64,000 nucleotides of DNA from the NCBI RefSeq assembly GCF_030848945.1, contig NZ_JANHAX010000006.1, positions 124,001 through 188,000 on the forward strand, written 5' to 3'. The translations under genes were made by a program, and so were the position numbers. The notes beneath the pieces are model-generated. The model did no database searches, was not told the DNA's origin, and was given only the letters and a program-made list of their open reading frames with translations. Source of the DNA: Marimonas arenosa (GTDB lineage Bacteria > Pseudomonadota > Alphaproteobacteria > Rhodobacterales > Rhodobacteraceae). Below are positions 1-8,383 of the stretch, one piece after another (the stretch's first letter is position 1; each line of letters begins with the position of its first letter).

Positions 1-106
1 CTTTGCCAATGGCTTGGAGGCTTGAGTTTCGGGAGAACAAAACCTTCTCGTATCTGGATGCGCGCGCATCGACCGGTCTCAAAAAACGGGTGTCGATCCT
101 TTTGGA

Positions 107-409
107 TCAGCGAGCGGCGGCCAAATCTGTGTTTTTGTCACCCGGCATGAAGCCGGCAGTTTTCGCGGCCGAGTGGAAAGCTTTGCGGGCCGCTCCAACC
201 GTAACAAGACAATGCATCGCTGCATCAACATATTCGAGCGCAAGATCCCGGTTATGATCTGTGACCGGCCACCTTTTACGCAGCCAAAAAAAGGCCTGTT
301 CAATCGTGCCGATCTCTTGCGTGTCACCTTGCGGTGAAACGACGAGGGTCATGGGTTTTCCCCAACTAATTTCTATCAAGTTTTGTTCCGTCAATTTTTC
401 GAGGGCCAT
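107..409 (-). CDS. DUF982 domain-containing protein
   Basis: A protein of about 100 residues that fits the small DUF982 family common in Rhizobiales and Rhodobacterales: an N-terminal beta-rich half, a central 'WPV' after an 'AFFWLRKR' helix, and a C-terminal helix with 'AMHCLVTVGAARKAFHSAA'. The family has no established function. I chose the ATG at 409; the frame also opens with a GTG at 430, and neither has a clear Shine-Dalgarno sequence. It lies downstream of the cold-shock gene on the same strand, beyond a probable terminator, so it may have its own promoter. Confidence 0.7.
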   Translation of the reverse strand: MALEKLTEQNLIEISWGKPMTLVVSPQGDTQEIGTIEQAFFWLRKRWPVTDHNRDLALEYVDAAMHCLVTVGAARKAFHSAAKTAGFMPGDKNTDLAAAR

Positions 410-436
410 CGCTGAGACGCAGGAGGCCACGTTGAA

Positions 437-469
437 TGAAAAGACGGGGACAAGCCGAAGGCCGCCCCC
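437..469 (-). terminator. Rho-independent terminator after the cold-shock gene
   Basis: Read on the minus strand, a GGGG...CCCC stem encloses an inner GCC-TTC-GGC hairpin (446-469) and is followed by GTCTTTTC. It starts about 27 nt downstream of the cspA stop codon. The stem has internal mismatches, so this is a moderate call. Confidence 0.5.
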
Positions 470-495
470 GCCTCGCTGGTTAGATCGCCAAGGGT

Positions 496-702
496 TTATG
501 CCAGTGCAAGATTGGTCGCGGCTTCGCGGCCATCTCGGCCACTTTCGATGTCGAAAGTCACGGCTTGACCATCGTCCAACATTTGGATCCCGGAGCGCTC
601 GAGCGCGGAGATGTGAACGAAAACGTCGTTCGAGCCCTGGTCAGGGGCGATGAAACCGAAGCCTTTTTGAGTATTGAACCATTTCACGGTGCCACTAGCC
701 AT
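496..702 (-). CDS. cspA: Cold-shock protein (CspA family)
   Basis: A 68-residue single cold-shock domain, the normal length for CspA-type RNA chaperones. It opens [10 protein letters not shown] and carries both nucleic-acid-binding motifs: RNP1 (KGFGFI) and RNP2 (DVFVHI). The family binds single-stranded RNA and DNA and melts secondary structure during cold or growth transitions. The frame extends 11 codons further upstream, but the ATG at 702 is preceded by AGGAGA at normal spacing and matches the family's N terminus. It is a single-gene unit with a likely terminator downstream. Confidence 0.95.
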   Translation of the reverse strand: MASGTVKWFNTQKGFGFIAPDQGSNDVFVHISALERSGIQMLDDGQAVTFDIESGRDGREAATNLALA

Positions 703-1228
703 CGTGATGTCTCCTAGAGTAATTGCCGTCCACAAAATGCGACAGCCCCGCTCAGTGTCGTCGTAAGATCAACTGAGGCCGTTAGGAAACAGAAGGTCGA
801 AAGAAGATGCTTTGCCTACTTTAGGTAGTTAGCCGTCGGGGCCAATTCAAGTGGACGCGACTGAGAAACGAGAAGCCGGGTCTTGAAGCATTTTTCACAA
901 AGAGACGCCAGCGGCGAACGGCGGGATCGTCCTCAAGTGAAATCCAGAAACCGGATGCCGCGAGCGGCCGGAATGGATTTGACCTGATCAGCTGCTGGTC
1001 AGTGTCCGGCTCGGGAAAATCCGCGGCACAGATAAGTTTCGGATTCTGCGTGTGCGAAATTGACGTCGAGATTTCGTCGACCATTTTGCTGCGCGTACGT
1101 AGATGCAGTAGGTCCTGCTCTGCCGTCATTCATCGCCTGCACATGCTGCAGGATGCACAAAGGGCCGGCTTGATGAAGTCGCGCTGCAGCCTATGACAAC
1201 GCGGTGAAGGGCGGGTTCCAGCCTATCG
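703..1228. other. Intergenic region with one doubtful ORF
   Basis: About 525 bases between cspA and an IS3 scrap. The only open frame of note is on the minus strand (821-1129, 102 codons). It has a helical N terminus (TAEQDLLHLRTRSKMVDEI) but no ribosome-binding site and no recognisable family. It could be a small orphan gene or chance. Nothing else structured was seen apart from the cspA promoter side. Confidence 0.3.
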
Positions 1229-1348
1229 AATGGGGATGCCTTCTACAAAAACGTCAGACTGCACTCATCGCTCGGCTGCCAAACACCCGCAGAAGCGCAT
1301 CGAGCGCTTGAGCAATTTGAGGGCTCCGCGCTCGTAGCGCTTGCCTAA
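1229..1348 (+). pseudogene. IS3-family transposase (orfB) C-terminal fragment
   Basis: About 39 codons reading FYKNVRLHSSLGCQTPAEAH and ending at TAA 1348. This matches the end of the IS3-family DDE transposase, whose usual form is Y-N-x-x-R-P-H-S-S-L-G-x-x-T-P. The segment containing the first two acidic residues and the rest of the element are absent, so this is an inert remnant. No inverted repeat or target duplication was found next to it. Confidence 0.75.
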
Positions 1349-1491
1349 AACATTGACGCCGAATATGAAATCCAGACCTTCAAACTCTCTTTACGAATGA
1401 AGGATCACCGGGAGCTGGTCAGGGCGGGATCAATCCTGCAAGAGGCGGCGACCTGACCTCCGTCAGCGCCCTGCCAGGCTTGGCAACGGCA

Positions 1492-2727
1492 CTATTGCGG
1501 CGCGATCGTCCCTTGCGCAACCCAGTCATCGAAAACCTCGAGCGCCGCAGCACTGAATTCTGGGTCGTTGATATGGCACTCCAGCTCGCGCAGCTCGACA
1601 TTGTCCGGGCATCCCGTACGGATCTCATCGATGAAAGCAGCAAGCCCGTCGGGATCACAGAGTGGAGCACCGGGACGGTCCCATTCGTTGCACCCCTTGA
1701 GAGGCAAGAGGAATACGACCGGACCCTGCGCCTCGGCAAGTCGTTCACAGATGGCGCGGGCGACGTCGCGGCGCTGTTCGGCGTTAAGCAGCACCGACGA
1801 CAGCAGCCGGTTGTGTGCATGCACCTCTTGCGCGGCCAGTTTCGCCGGGGCCGCCTGCCAGCCCACGAAATCGACCAGGTCGTAACAGCCGGGCGCGGCA
1901 ATTTGCGGGATGCCGGCCTTTCCGGCATTGGTCATCCGGTCGGGCCCGGCCGAGATCGAAGAACCCATAATATGGTTGCCCACTTCCTGCGGGGCGAAAT
2001 CCATCACGGCGGCGAAGATCCCTTCGGCGGCGAGGCTCTCGAAGGCGCGACCGCCCATGCCTGTCGCGTGGAACACGGCGACTTCATAACCCCGCTCTTC
2101 CAGCGCGGGCTTTAAGCCGACCATATAACGTAGCACGGTCTTGCCAAAGCTGGTCATACCGACGAGCGGTTTGGAAAAGTCGGGTTTCTGCACCGCCCGG
2201 GCGGCCCCCAATACCGCGCCGGCAGCCTGGCTAAGGGAGGCTTTACAGATGGAATTGAGTCCATAGAGCCCGCCAGCCCAGAGGATCATCTGAATGTCGG
2301 CGGCAAGCCGTTCAGGTGGAATGAGCGGCGAAAAACTCACGGTGGAAACCACGTATTTGGGAACGCCCAAAGGGAGTGCCTGACACAGGTCGAGCGCGAG
2401 GTCAGTGCCCATCGAACCGCCGAGTACCACCACCCCGTCGAAAACACCCTCACGGTAGAGCCTGAGCGCAAGTGCGGCCGAGCCATTTGCCATGATCTGC
2501 ATCGCCTGGTTTTCGTCCTCGGTGGCGATTGCCGCCTTGATCGACGAGCCCGCCGCCGCCGCCACATCGTGCTTGGAATAGTCGCAGGGCCCGGTCGGAT
2601 CGCCCAGAACACTCACATCCATGGTGACCACGCCGCCGCCCTGGCCGCGTATCACCTCGGCCATGTAGTTCAGTTCGTCGTCTTTGGTGTCGTAGGTGCC
2701 GACTACTAGAATGGTCTTGTTTGTCAT
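1492..2727 (-). CDS. Tm-1-like ATP-binding protein (UPF0261)
   Basis: A 411-residue protein beginning MTNKTILVVGTYDTKDDEL, the hallmark start of the Tm-1-like/UPF0261 family, with the glycine-rich LGGSMGTDLALDL segment and the GMTSFGKTV segment expected in the second half. Relatives include the N-terminal domain of the tomato Tm-1 resistance protein. Bacterial members sit in catabolic clusters and their reaction is not settled. The start at 2727 overlaps the upstream aldehyde dehydrogenase stop as ATGA, so the two are probably translationally coupled; an alternative in-frame ATG at 2739 lies inside that gene. It is the last gene of the tctC-tctB-tctA-aldehyde dehydrogenase unit. Confidence 0.85.
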   Translation of the reverse strand: MTNKTILVVGTYDTKDDELNYMAEVIRGQGGGVVTMDVSVLGDPTGPCDYSKHDVAAAAGSSIKAAIATEDENQAMQIMANGSAALALRLYREGVFDGVVVLGGSMGTDLALDLCQALPLGVPKYVVSTVSFSPLIPPERLAADIQMILWAGGLYGLNSICKASLSQAAGAVLGAARAVQKPDFSKPLVGMTSFGKTVLRYMVGLKPALEERGYEVAVFHATGMGGRAFESLAAEGIFAAVMDFAPQEVGNHIMGSSISAGPDRMTNAGKAGIPQIAAPGCYDLVDFVGWQAAPAKLAAQEVHAHNRLLSSVLLNAEQRRDVARAICERLAEAQGPVVFLLPLKGCNEWDRPGAPLCDPDGLAAFIDEIRTGCPDNVELRELECHINDPEFSAAALEVFDDWVAQGTIAPQ

Positions 2728-4208
2728 AGGTTGATCCACGCGGTCTTGAGATCGAGGTATTTGTCAAAGGCGTGCAAGCTCTTGTCATGGCCATTGCCGG
2801 ATTGCTTCACGCCGCCAAGGGGCACGGTGAGGTCGGACCCGCCATAGGTATTCACGTGCACCACACCTGCCCGCACGTCGCGGATCATGCGGTGGGCACG
2901 GGAGAGGTTGGCGGTCCAGACACCGGCCGCGAGTCCATAGTCGGAATTATTGGCTATCGCGACCGCCTCGTCGTCGGAGTGGAAGGAGGTGACGGCGAGC
3001 ACCGGCCCGAACACTTCTTCCTGCGCCAGCCGGTGGGTGGGCTCGACACCGCTGATCACTGTCGGCTCCATGTACCAGCCACCCGTCTCCTGCAAGATAC
3101 GGCTGCCGCCAAGTGCCAGTTCCGCACCGTCCTCCAGCGCCCCAGAGACGAAACCTAGATTGCTTTCAAGCTGCGATAGCGAGTTGATCGCACCGATGCT
3201 GGCGGACAGATCAAGCGGATCGCCCACCTTGAGCCCTTTCGCGGCTTCGGTCAGCGCAGCGACAAATTCGTCATGAATGCTATCCTCAACCAGAAGCCGC
3301 GAACCCGCGACACAAACCTGACCCGCGTTGCGAAAAATCGCCATGGCCGAGACCTTGGCCGCCTGGACAATATCAGGCACATCCGCAAACACGATGTTGG
3401 GCGACTTCCCACCCAGTTCGAGATAGCAGCGCTTGAGGTTGGATCGCGCGGAATACTCCAGCAACCGACGCCCGGTGTTGCCGGAACCGGTGAACACCAT
3501 CACGTCGACATCCATCGACAGCGCCAGGGCCTCGCCCGCAACGCTGCCCTGCCCTGTCACAACGTTCAGGACCCCGTCGGGGAGACCCGCCTCGGCCGCC
3601 AGTTCGGCTATCCGCAGCAGCGTGAGCGAGGCGGTCTCGGCCGGTTTCAGTACCACCGAGTTGCCGGCCGCCAGCGCCGGGGCGAGCTTCCACGAACCAA
3701 TCATCAGCGGAAAGTTCCATGGTACGATGGCAGCGACAACGCCCACCGGCTCACGATGAACAAGGCCGAGGACGTCTGGGGCAGTCGGGGCTATTTCGCC
3801 GTAGAGCTTGTCGAGCGCCTCGGCATAGTAGCGGAAGGTGGCCGCGGCCGACCCTGCCTCGGCTTTCAGTGCCATTGAAATCTCGGTGCCATTGTCGCGC
3901 ACGCCCAGGACTGCGAGTTCCAGCGCCTTGGCCTCGATCAGATCGGCAAGCCGCAGCAGCACCGTCTTGCGTTCGGCAGGCAGGCACCGTGACCAGCGTC
4001 CATCGTCGAAAGCCCGCCGCGCCGCGGCCACGGCACGGTCGACATCGGCAGGCAGGGCCCGTTCGATCGTGGTCAGCGGTCGTCCGTCGATGGGCGAGAG
4101 TACCTCGAGCGCTTCGCCCGAAGCCGCTTGCCACGTTCCGTCAACAAAAAGTTTCTGCGGTGCGACAGGTTGGCTGCGAAACTCGTCGATGAGTGACTGA
4201 TCGACCAT
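2724..4208 (-). CDS. NAD(P)-dependent aldehyde dehydrogenase
   Basis: A 494-residue enzyme of the ALDH superfamily, which oxidises aldehydes to carboxylates. Visible landmarks: the NAD-binding PWNFP near residue 175, FTGSGNTG near 240, the general-base Glu about 264 in LELGGKSPN, and the nucleophile Cys about 299 in NAGQVC. Among well-known members it resembles betaine/aminobutyraldehyde-type dehydrogenases, but the substrate cannot be read from sequence. The ATG at 4208 follows AAGGAAGG and AGGA. Its first 136 bases overlap the end of tctA in another frame. With the downstream Tm-1-like gene and the upstream transporter it looks like part of an acid- or amine-catabolic operon. Confidence 0.9.
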   Translation of the reverse strand: MVDQSLIDEFRSQPVAPQKLFVDGTWQAASGEALEVLSPIDGRPLTTIERALPADVDRAVAAARRAFDDGRWSRCLPAERKTVLLRLADLIEAKALELAVLGVRDNGTEISMALKAEAGSAAATFRYYAEALDKLYGEIAPTAPDVLGLVHREPVGVVAAIVPWNFPLMIGSWKLAPALAAGNSVVLKPAETASLTLLRIAELAAEAGLPDGVLNVVTGQGSVAGEALALSMDVDVMVFTGSGNTGRRLLEYSARSNLKRCYLELGGKSPNIVFADVPDIVQAAKVSAMAIFRNAGQVCVAGSRLLVEDSIHDEFVAALTEAAKGLKVGDPLDLSASIGAINSLSQLESNLGFVSGALEDGAELALGGSRILQETGGWYMEPTVISGVEPTHRLAQEEVFGPVLAVTSFHSDDEAVAIANNSDYGLAAGVWTANLSRAHRMIRDVRAGVVHVNTYGGSDLTVPLGGVKQSGNGHDKSLHAFDKYLDLKTAWINL

Positions 4209-5713
4209 TTCCTGGCCTTCCTTTCTTTTCTGTCGAGCCAAACCCGCCGGAAATGCAGGACCAGCACTAGGAGGAGGATGGAAAAAAGAATTGCGGCGAT
4301 CGGACGATCGACAAAATCGAGAGGCGACTTCACCCGTGCCATCGCCGAGCGCAGTTTGACCTCCATGATATTGCCAAGAACCATGCCAAGGATAATCGGC
4401 ACGATCGGCAAATGCAGCCGCTTGAGGATGAAGCCAAGCAGCCCGAAGCCGGCGGCGAGGATACAGTCAGTGAAGCTGTTGCGCAGGCTGTAAACCCCGA
4501 CAAAACTCAGCGTCAGAATCGCCACGCCCAGAAAGCGGTTCGGGATTTGAACCACCTTGATCAACTGGTTTGTGGCCACCAGCAGAAAGGCCACGACAAG
4601 AACGTTGAGAATGAGCAACGCGAGGTAAAGCGCCACGACGAAATCCATATCGTTCTGAAACAACTGAGGCCCCGGCGTGACGTTGTGAACATAGAACACC
4701 GAGAGCATCATCGCGGTCAGCGCTTCTCCGGGAATGCCCAGCGCCAGCAGCGGGATCATCGCCGCTCCCGGCACGGCATTGTTCGCAGTTTCCGCAGCGA
4801 TCAGGCCCTCGGACGAGCCGTGGCCGAAATCCTCGGGTCGTTCGGAGCTTTTCTGCGCGTAGGTATAAGACATGAACTGTGCGGTAAATTCACCGACACC
4901 AGGGATCATTCCCATCACTACGCCAAAACTCGCCGATATACCGGCGACGCGCGGGTGGCGGGCAAGCTCCCGGAACCCCTGGAAATATGACCCCTTGAGC
5001 CGGCCAAGACGGATCTTTTCGTCGTCCCCTTGCAGCAGGATGAACGCCTGGCTGAGCGCAAACAGGCCCAGAACCACGACGATCAGGTTGACGCCCGAGG
5101 ACAGCCAAGCCTGGTCAAACGTGTAGCGCTTGGAATAGGTCGCCGGATGCAGCCCGATGGTGGAAAGCCATATGCCGAAGCTTGCCATCGCGGCGGCGAT
5201 CAGCGTGTGACGTCGGTGCGCTACAACCACGAGAATGATCCCAAGCAGCGCGGCGAGAAAAATTTCGCGGGAGCCGAACAACGGCGCGATCTTTGCCAGC
5301 ACCGGGGCGAGGAAGATTAGACAGGCAACCGAGAACACCCCGCCAAAGAAGCTGGCGGAATAAGCCAGCGACAAGGCCCGGCGCGCCTCGCCCCGAGCAG
5401 TCATCGGGAAGCCGTCATAGGTGGTCAGCGCGTTGACAGCGGTGCCGGGCGTGTTGATCAGGATCGCCGGAATCGAACCGCCATACATCGACGAGCCATA
5501 GATACCGAGCAGCACGGTGAGCCCGACAATCGGCTCCATGGAGAACGTCGCTGGCAGCAGGATGGCAATGGCCACCGCCGGACCGACCCCGGGGATCGCC
5601 CCGATCAACACGCCACCAACCGATCCGACCAGCAGTGCCAGCACGACGTCCCAGCGAGCAAGATAGAGCCCGGAGGCCTGGATTTGGGAGATGAAATCGT
5701 TGATCTGGTCCAT
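4073..5713 (-). CDS. tctA: Tripartite tricarboxylate transporter, large permease TctA
   Basis: A TctA-family membrane subunit with about a dozen hydrophobic segments. It carries the signature GAIPGVGPAVAIAILLP near the N terminus, its internal counterpart GMIPGVGEFTAQFMSY, and the GIPGEALTAMML loop. With TctB and the periplasmic TctC it forms a secondary uptake system for carboxylates. The frame gives 546 residues, whereas the family usually ends near 500. The last ~45 residues are hydrophilic (SHSSTSFAANLSHRR...) and lie entirely within the out-of-frame start of the aldehyde dehydrogenase gene, so the native stop may have been lost. Confidence 0.9.
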   Translation of the reverse strand: MDQINDFISQIQASGLYLARWDVVLALLVGSVGGVLIGAIPGVGPAVAIAILLPATFSMEPIVGLTVLLGIYGSSMYGGSIPAILINTPGTAVNALTTYDGFPMTARGEARRALSLAYSASFFGGVFSVACLIFLAPVLAKIAPLFGSREIFLAALLGIILVVVAHRRHTLIAAAMASFGIWLSTIGLHPATYSKRYTFDQAWLSSGVNLIVVVLGLFALSQAFILLQGDDEKIRLGRLKGSYFQGFRELARHPRVAGISASFGVVMGMIPGVGEFTAQFMSYTYAQKSSERPEDFGHGSSEGLIAAETANNAVPGAAMIPLLALGIPGEALTAMMLSVFYVHNVTPGPQLFQNDMDFVVALYLALLILNVLVVAFLLVATNQLIKVVQIPNRFLGVAILTLSFVGVYSLRNSFTDCILAAGFGLLGFILKRLHLPIVPIILGMVLGNIMEVKLRSAMARVKSPLDFVDRPIAAILFSILLLVLVLHFRRVWLDRKERKARKWSISHSSTSFAANLSHRRNFLLTERGKRLRAKRSRYSRPSTDDR

Positions 5714-5722
5714 CGGCTGCGC

Positions 5723-6250
5723 TTACAGGTAGAGAATAAGGAAGTTGCGGAGCGCGGCGGGGGCGAACTCGTAAAGCGCCGCGCCAGGAATCTTCACCTG
5801 CAGCAGGCTCTTGAAGACTAACACCACGAGCACCGCAAAGATGACCGAAATCCATAGCATCTTGCGGCTGCGATACCCCATGCGCCACGTCAGCATGGCG
5901 GCAAAAACCATCGTAACCGGCAGGTACCCGATGACCGGCACTAACCAGACATAGACAAGAAACCAGGCGGCAAACTCAAACACCGAAAGCCAAGTGCGCG
6001 CCTCGACCCAGTCGGGTTTAGAGAAGCGCCTGCGCGGCAGATGCCAGATGTGGAGTGCGGTAAAACCGACCATGCCGAACACGCCGACAGCGGGCCAGAA
6101 ACGGGCTTGGCTGAAAAGGTCTTTTCCCTGTTTCCAAACCGTCTGATCCCAAAGCAGAGCTGCCAGCAGGGCCGCCACAGCGAAAAAGAAAACCGCGAAC
6201 AGGAATTGTCCGCGTTTCGGCCGTTTCAGGTCTTCGTCGATCTCGCTCAT
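5723..6250 (-). CDS. tctB: Tripartite tricarboxylate transporter small subunit TctB
   Basis: A 175-residue membrane protein with four predicted hydrophobic helices (LFAVFFFAVAALLAALL, then segments around VFGMVGFTALHI, FAAWFLVYVWLVPVIGYLP and LWISVIFAVLVVLVF). This matches the small integral subunit of TTT carrier systems. A GAGGCG sequence precedes the ATG. It sits between tctC and tctA, nine bases before the latter, in the usual C-B-A order, and is needed for assembly of the permease. Sequence conservation in TctB is low, so the identification rests partly on its position. Confidence 0.85.
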   Translation of the reverse strand: MSEIDEDLKRPKRGQFLFAVFFFAVAALLAALLWDQTVWKQGKDLFSQARFWPAVGVFGMVGFTALHIWHLPRRRFSKPDWVEARTWLSVFEFAAWFLVYVWLVPVIGYLPVTMVFAAMLTWRMGYRSRKMLWISVIFAVLVVLVFKSLLQVKIPGAALYEFAPAALRNFLILYL

Positions 6251-6301
6251 GCCCGCGCCTCGGCGAAGCGGAGCCGGCCTATGCCGGCCCCGCTCTGACT
6301 G

Positions 6302-7243
6302 TTATTCGAGGATCGAACCGATATGCGCCACGGTCGCCTTGTCGCCCGCGATCCGCGTCGCCGAGGCTTCTGCGTCCATCCAGTAGACCAGCGCCCCGGT
6401 CTCTGAGGCGACCGCCTGGGCCCGATCGCTCATCACCGTCTTGGCCGCGACGGCGGCGATCTTGTCGCGCACGTCCTGCGGCGTTTCCTTGGTCACGAAC
6501 AGTCCATTCCACAACGCGATGTTCAGGCTCTCATCCACTTCGCCGATGGCCGGAGTGTCGGGGATGATCGAGATCCGTTCATCTGTCACCGCCACCAGCA
6601 CCTTCACGTCATCGAGACAGGGCAGGATGAGCTGCAGGGTGGTGTTGATCACGTCGGCATCTCCCGAGGCCAGCGTATTGCAGTCGAGCGCATCGAATGC
6701 GGCGTCCGATCCCCAATCGAAGCCCAAATTCTTGGCTAGCGCCTTAGTCACCTGTGTTGGCGTCAGCACGTCGCCGAAATGGCCGAGCGCCACGTCGTTT
6801 GCGGCCGCATAGGCGGCCAGCTCGTCCATCGAACTATACGGCGCATCGCCCGACGTGGCGATGACGAAGGGATAAGTGAGAAAGATGCCCACCGGGTCGA
6901 ATTTTTCGGGTGTCAGTTCATCGATACCGATCTCATGACCGATCACTGAAACGGCCGGCACGAAAGATCCGATCATGTAACCGTCCGCCGGTGCCGTCGC
7001 CACCTCGATCGCTCCCGGGAACGGCCCGCCACCGCCGCCCGGTTTGTTCACCACGGCCGCCGGAACGCCATATTCGGCGGCGAAATCCTCGGCGATCATT
7101 CTGGTGAGCACATCTTCGAGATCACCCGGCGGCCACGGCACCACGAAGCTCACCGGTTTCTCCGGATACTCTGCCAGAACTGGTGCGGCGATGGCGGTCA
7201 TGGCGACGGCCAGCGCCCCGCCCAGAAGTCTAGTTGATCTCAT
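6302..7243 (-). CDS. tctC: Tripartite tricarboxylate transporter substrate-binding protein TctC
   Basis: A 313-residue periplasmic binding protein of the Bug/TctC family. The Sec signal peptide (MRSTRLLGGALAVAMTAIAA, cleaved after APVLA) is followed by YPEKPVSFVVPWPPGDLED, the family's characteristic first strand, and by the NKPGGGGGPFP loop. It captures an extracellular ligand, usually a carboxylate, for TctAB. GGGAGAA lies just upstream of the ATG. It is the first gene of the leftward operon and diverges from the IclR gene across a 165-base regulatory region, which suggests inducer-dependent control by that regulator. Confidence 0.92.
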   Translation of the reverse strand: MRSTRLLGGALAVAMTAIAAPVLAEYPEKPVSFVVPWPPGDLEDVLTRMIAEDFAAEYGVPAAVVNKPGGGGGPFPGAIEVATAPADGYMIGSFVPAVSVIGHEIGIDELTPEKFDPVGIFLTYPFVIATSGDAPYSSMDELAAYAAANDVALGHFGDVLTPTQVTKALAKNLGFDWGSDAAFDALDCNTLASGDADVINTTLQLILPCLDDVKVLVAVTDERISIIPDTPAIGEVDESLNIALWNGLFVTKETPQDVRDKIAAVAAKTVMSDRAQAVASETGALVYWMDAEASATRIAGDKATVAHIGSILE

Positions 7244-7277
7244 ATCGTTCTCCCTGTTTATGTGACTGTCACGGTCA

Positions 7278-7292
7278 GTTCATTTAATGAAC
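7278..7292. promoter_or_regulatory. Palindrome in the tctC-iclR intergenic region
   Basis: GTTCATT-T-AATGAAC: perfect 7-base arms around one central base, 35 bases upstream of tctC. An imperfect TGAC...GTCA dyad (7263-7277) abuts it. The position suits an operator for the divergent IclR-family regulator or for the tctC promoter. Confidence 0.55.
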
Positions 7293-7310
7293 CGATGGTT
7301 TTAAAACAAA

Positions 7311-7337
7311 TTGACAGACCTGTGGCGAGTCTGTCAA
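7311..7337. promoter_or_regulatory. Perfect 9-base inverted repeat between tctC and iclR
   Basis: TTGACAGAC, nine spacer bases, then GTCTGTCAA. The arms are perfectly complementary and the repeat sits in the middle of the divergent promoter region. TTGACA in the left arm could also serve as a -35 element. It is a likely protein-binding site; the bound regulator is inferred from the neighbouring iclR gene. Confidence 0.6.
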
Positions 7338-7408
7338 CAAAAATGAAAGCCGGGACTACCGCGGTAAACTCGACCCGCCTCATCCTTGGAGGATCAAAAC
7401 AGCCCGTT

Positions 7409-8203
7409 ATGGGAACCACGTCCAAAGCACTGTCCCTACTAGACTTTTTTTCTCGTGCGACGCCCCGGATCGGGCTCAGTGACTTAGCGCGCCGGTCCGG
7501 GTTGAACAAAGCGACGACGCACCGACTCATGGGTGAACTGGCCAACCACGGATTCGTTGAACAGGTCGGAAGCGGGCGGGAGTACCGGCTCGGCCCGGCC
7601 TTCCTGCGCCTCGCCGCTCTCCGGGAATACACCGTGCCGATGCGCGAAACCGTGCAGCATGTGCTCGCAGGATTGGCCGAAGCGACCGGCGAGACCGCGC
7701 ATTTTTCACTTCTTCAGGGGGAAATCCTGTCAACCATCGCCTATGCCTACAGCCCGGCCCATGGCACCGCCGTGCGTATGGAAGATGCCGAGATACTTAC
7801 CTTTCACGGCACCAGCTCCGGGCTCGCCGTGCTGGCTTTCTCGCCTTCCGACTTCGTCGACAAGGTTCTTGCCGGGCCTCTCGAGGCACGTACCGAACAA
7901 ACCCTCACCGACCCCGATCGGATCCGGGCCCTGCTGCCCGGCATCCGGACTGCCGGGATGGCGATGTCGATCGGCGGCTTCGAGGCCGACGTGCAGTCCC
8001 ATGCCGTTCCCGTCTTCGACGCCGAAAGCGCCTGTATCGGCGCTGTCGCCGTCGCCGCTCCGGTGGCGCGCATGGACGATGCGCTCAGCGCCCGCATCCG
8101 GGTCGAACTGATGCGCCGCGCCTGCCACCTGACACGCCTTCTTGGCGGGTTCCTGCCGGAAAGCTTGCATAAGGAGGAGGCTGCATGGATGACCTCACCT
8201 TGA
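7409..8203 (+). CDS. IclR-family transcriptional regulator
   Basis: A 264-residue regulator with the IclR plan. The N-terminal winged helix runs from KALSLLDFFSRATPRIGLSDLARRSG through NKATTHRLMGELANHGFVE, and the rest is a C-terminal ligand-binding domain (RETVQHVLAGLAEATGETAHFS, later HAVPVFDAES). IclR proteins sense small metabolites and usually control an adjacent catabolic or transport operon, here most likely tctC-tctB-tctA-ALDH. The start at 7409 gives the family's normal length; GGAGGA is 15 bases upstream, rather far. The frame stays open back to 7262, but that extension covers the operator-like repeats and is unlikely to be translated. Confidence 0.88.
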   Translation: MGTTSKALSLLDFFSRATPRIGLSDLARRSGLNKATTHRLMGELANHGFVEQVGSGREYRLGPAFLRLAALREYTVPMRETVQHVLAGLAEATGETAHFSLLQGEILSTIAYAYSPAHGTAVRMEDAEILTFHGTSSGLAVLAFSPSDFVDKVLAGPLEARTEQTLTDPDRIRALLPGIRTAGMAMSIGGFEADVQSHAVPVFDAESACIGAVAVAAPVARMDDALSARIRVELMRRACHLTRLLGGFLPESLHKEEAAWMTSP

Positions 8204-8364
8204 CCACCGACGTCGTCGGAATCACGCCCCGCTGCCACTTTGCCCCCGTGGCTTTCCCGGTGGCTCACGAAGGCCAGGACCCGAAGCATTTGGACCGGCC
8301 GCGCATTTCGACGCTACAGAAACGGCCACAGACAGTCACAAGACACCATCACTCATCGGATTAA
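8185..8364 (+). CDS. Small ORF with a strong ribosome-binding site, function unknown
   Basis: A 59-codon frame (MDDLTLTTDVVGITPRCHFA..., ending HHHSSD) preceded by AAGGAGGAGG, the best Shine-Dalgarno match in this region. It overlaps the last 19 bases of the iclR gene and ends 19 bases before the aminotransferase start. The protein has no recognised domain, signal or membrane segment. It may be a leader or coupling peptide for the aminotransferase, a small protein, or the stump of a lost gene. The strong translation signal is the only positive evidence. Confidence 0.4.
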   Translation: MDDLTLTTDVVGITPRCHFAPVAFPVAHEGQDPKHLDRPRISTLQKRPQTVTRHHHSSD

Positions 8365-8383
8365 GAAAAACAGGAAGACCGGC

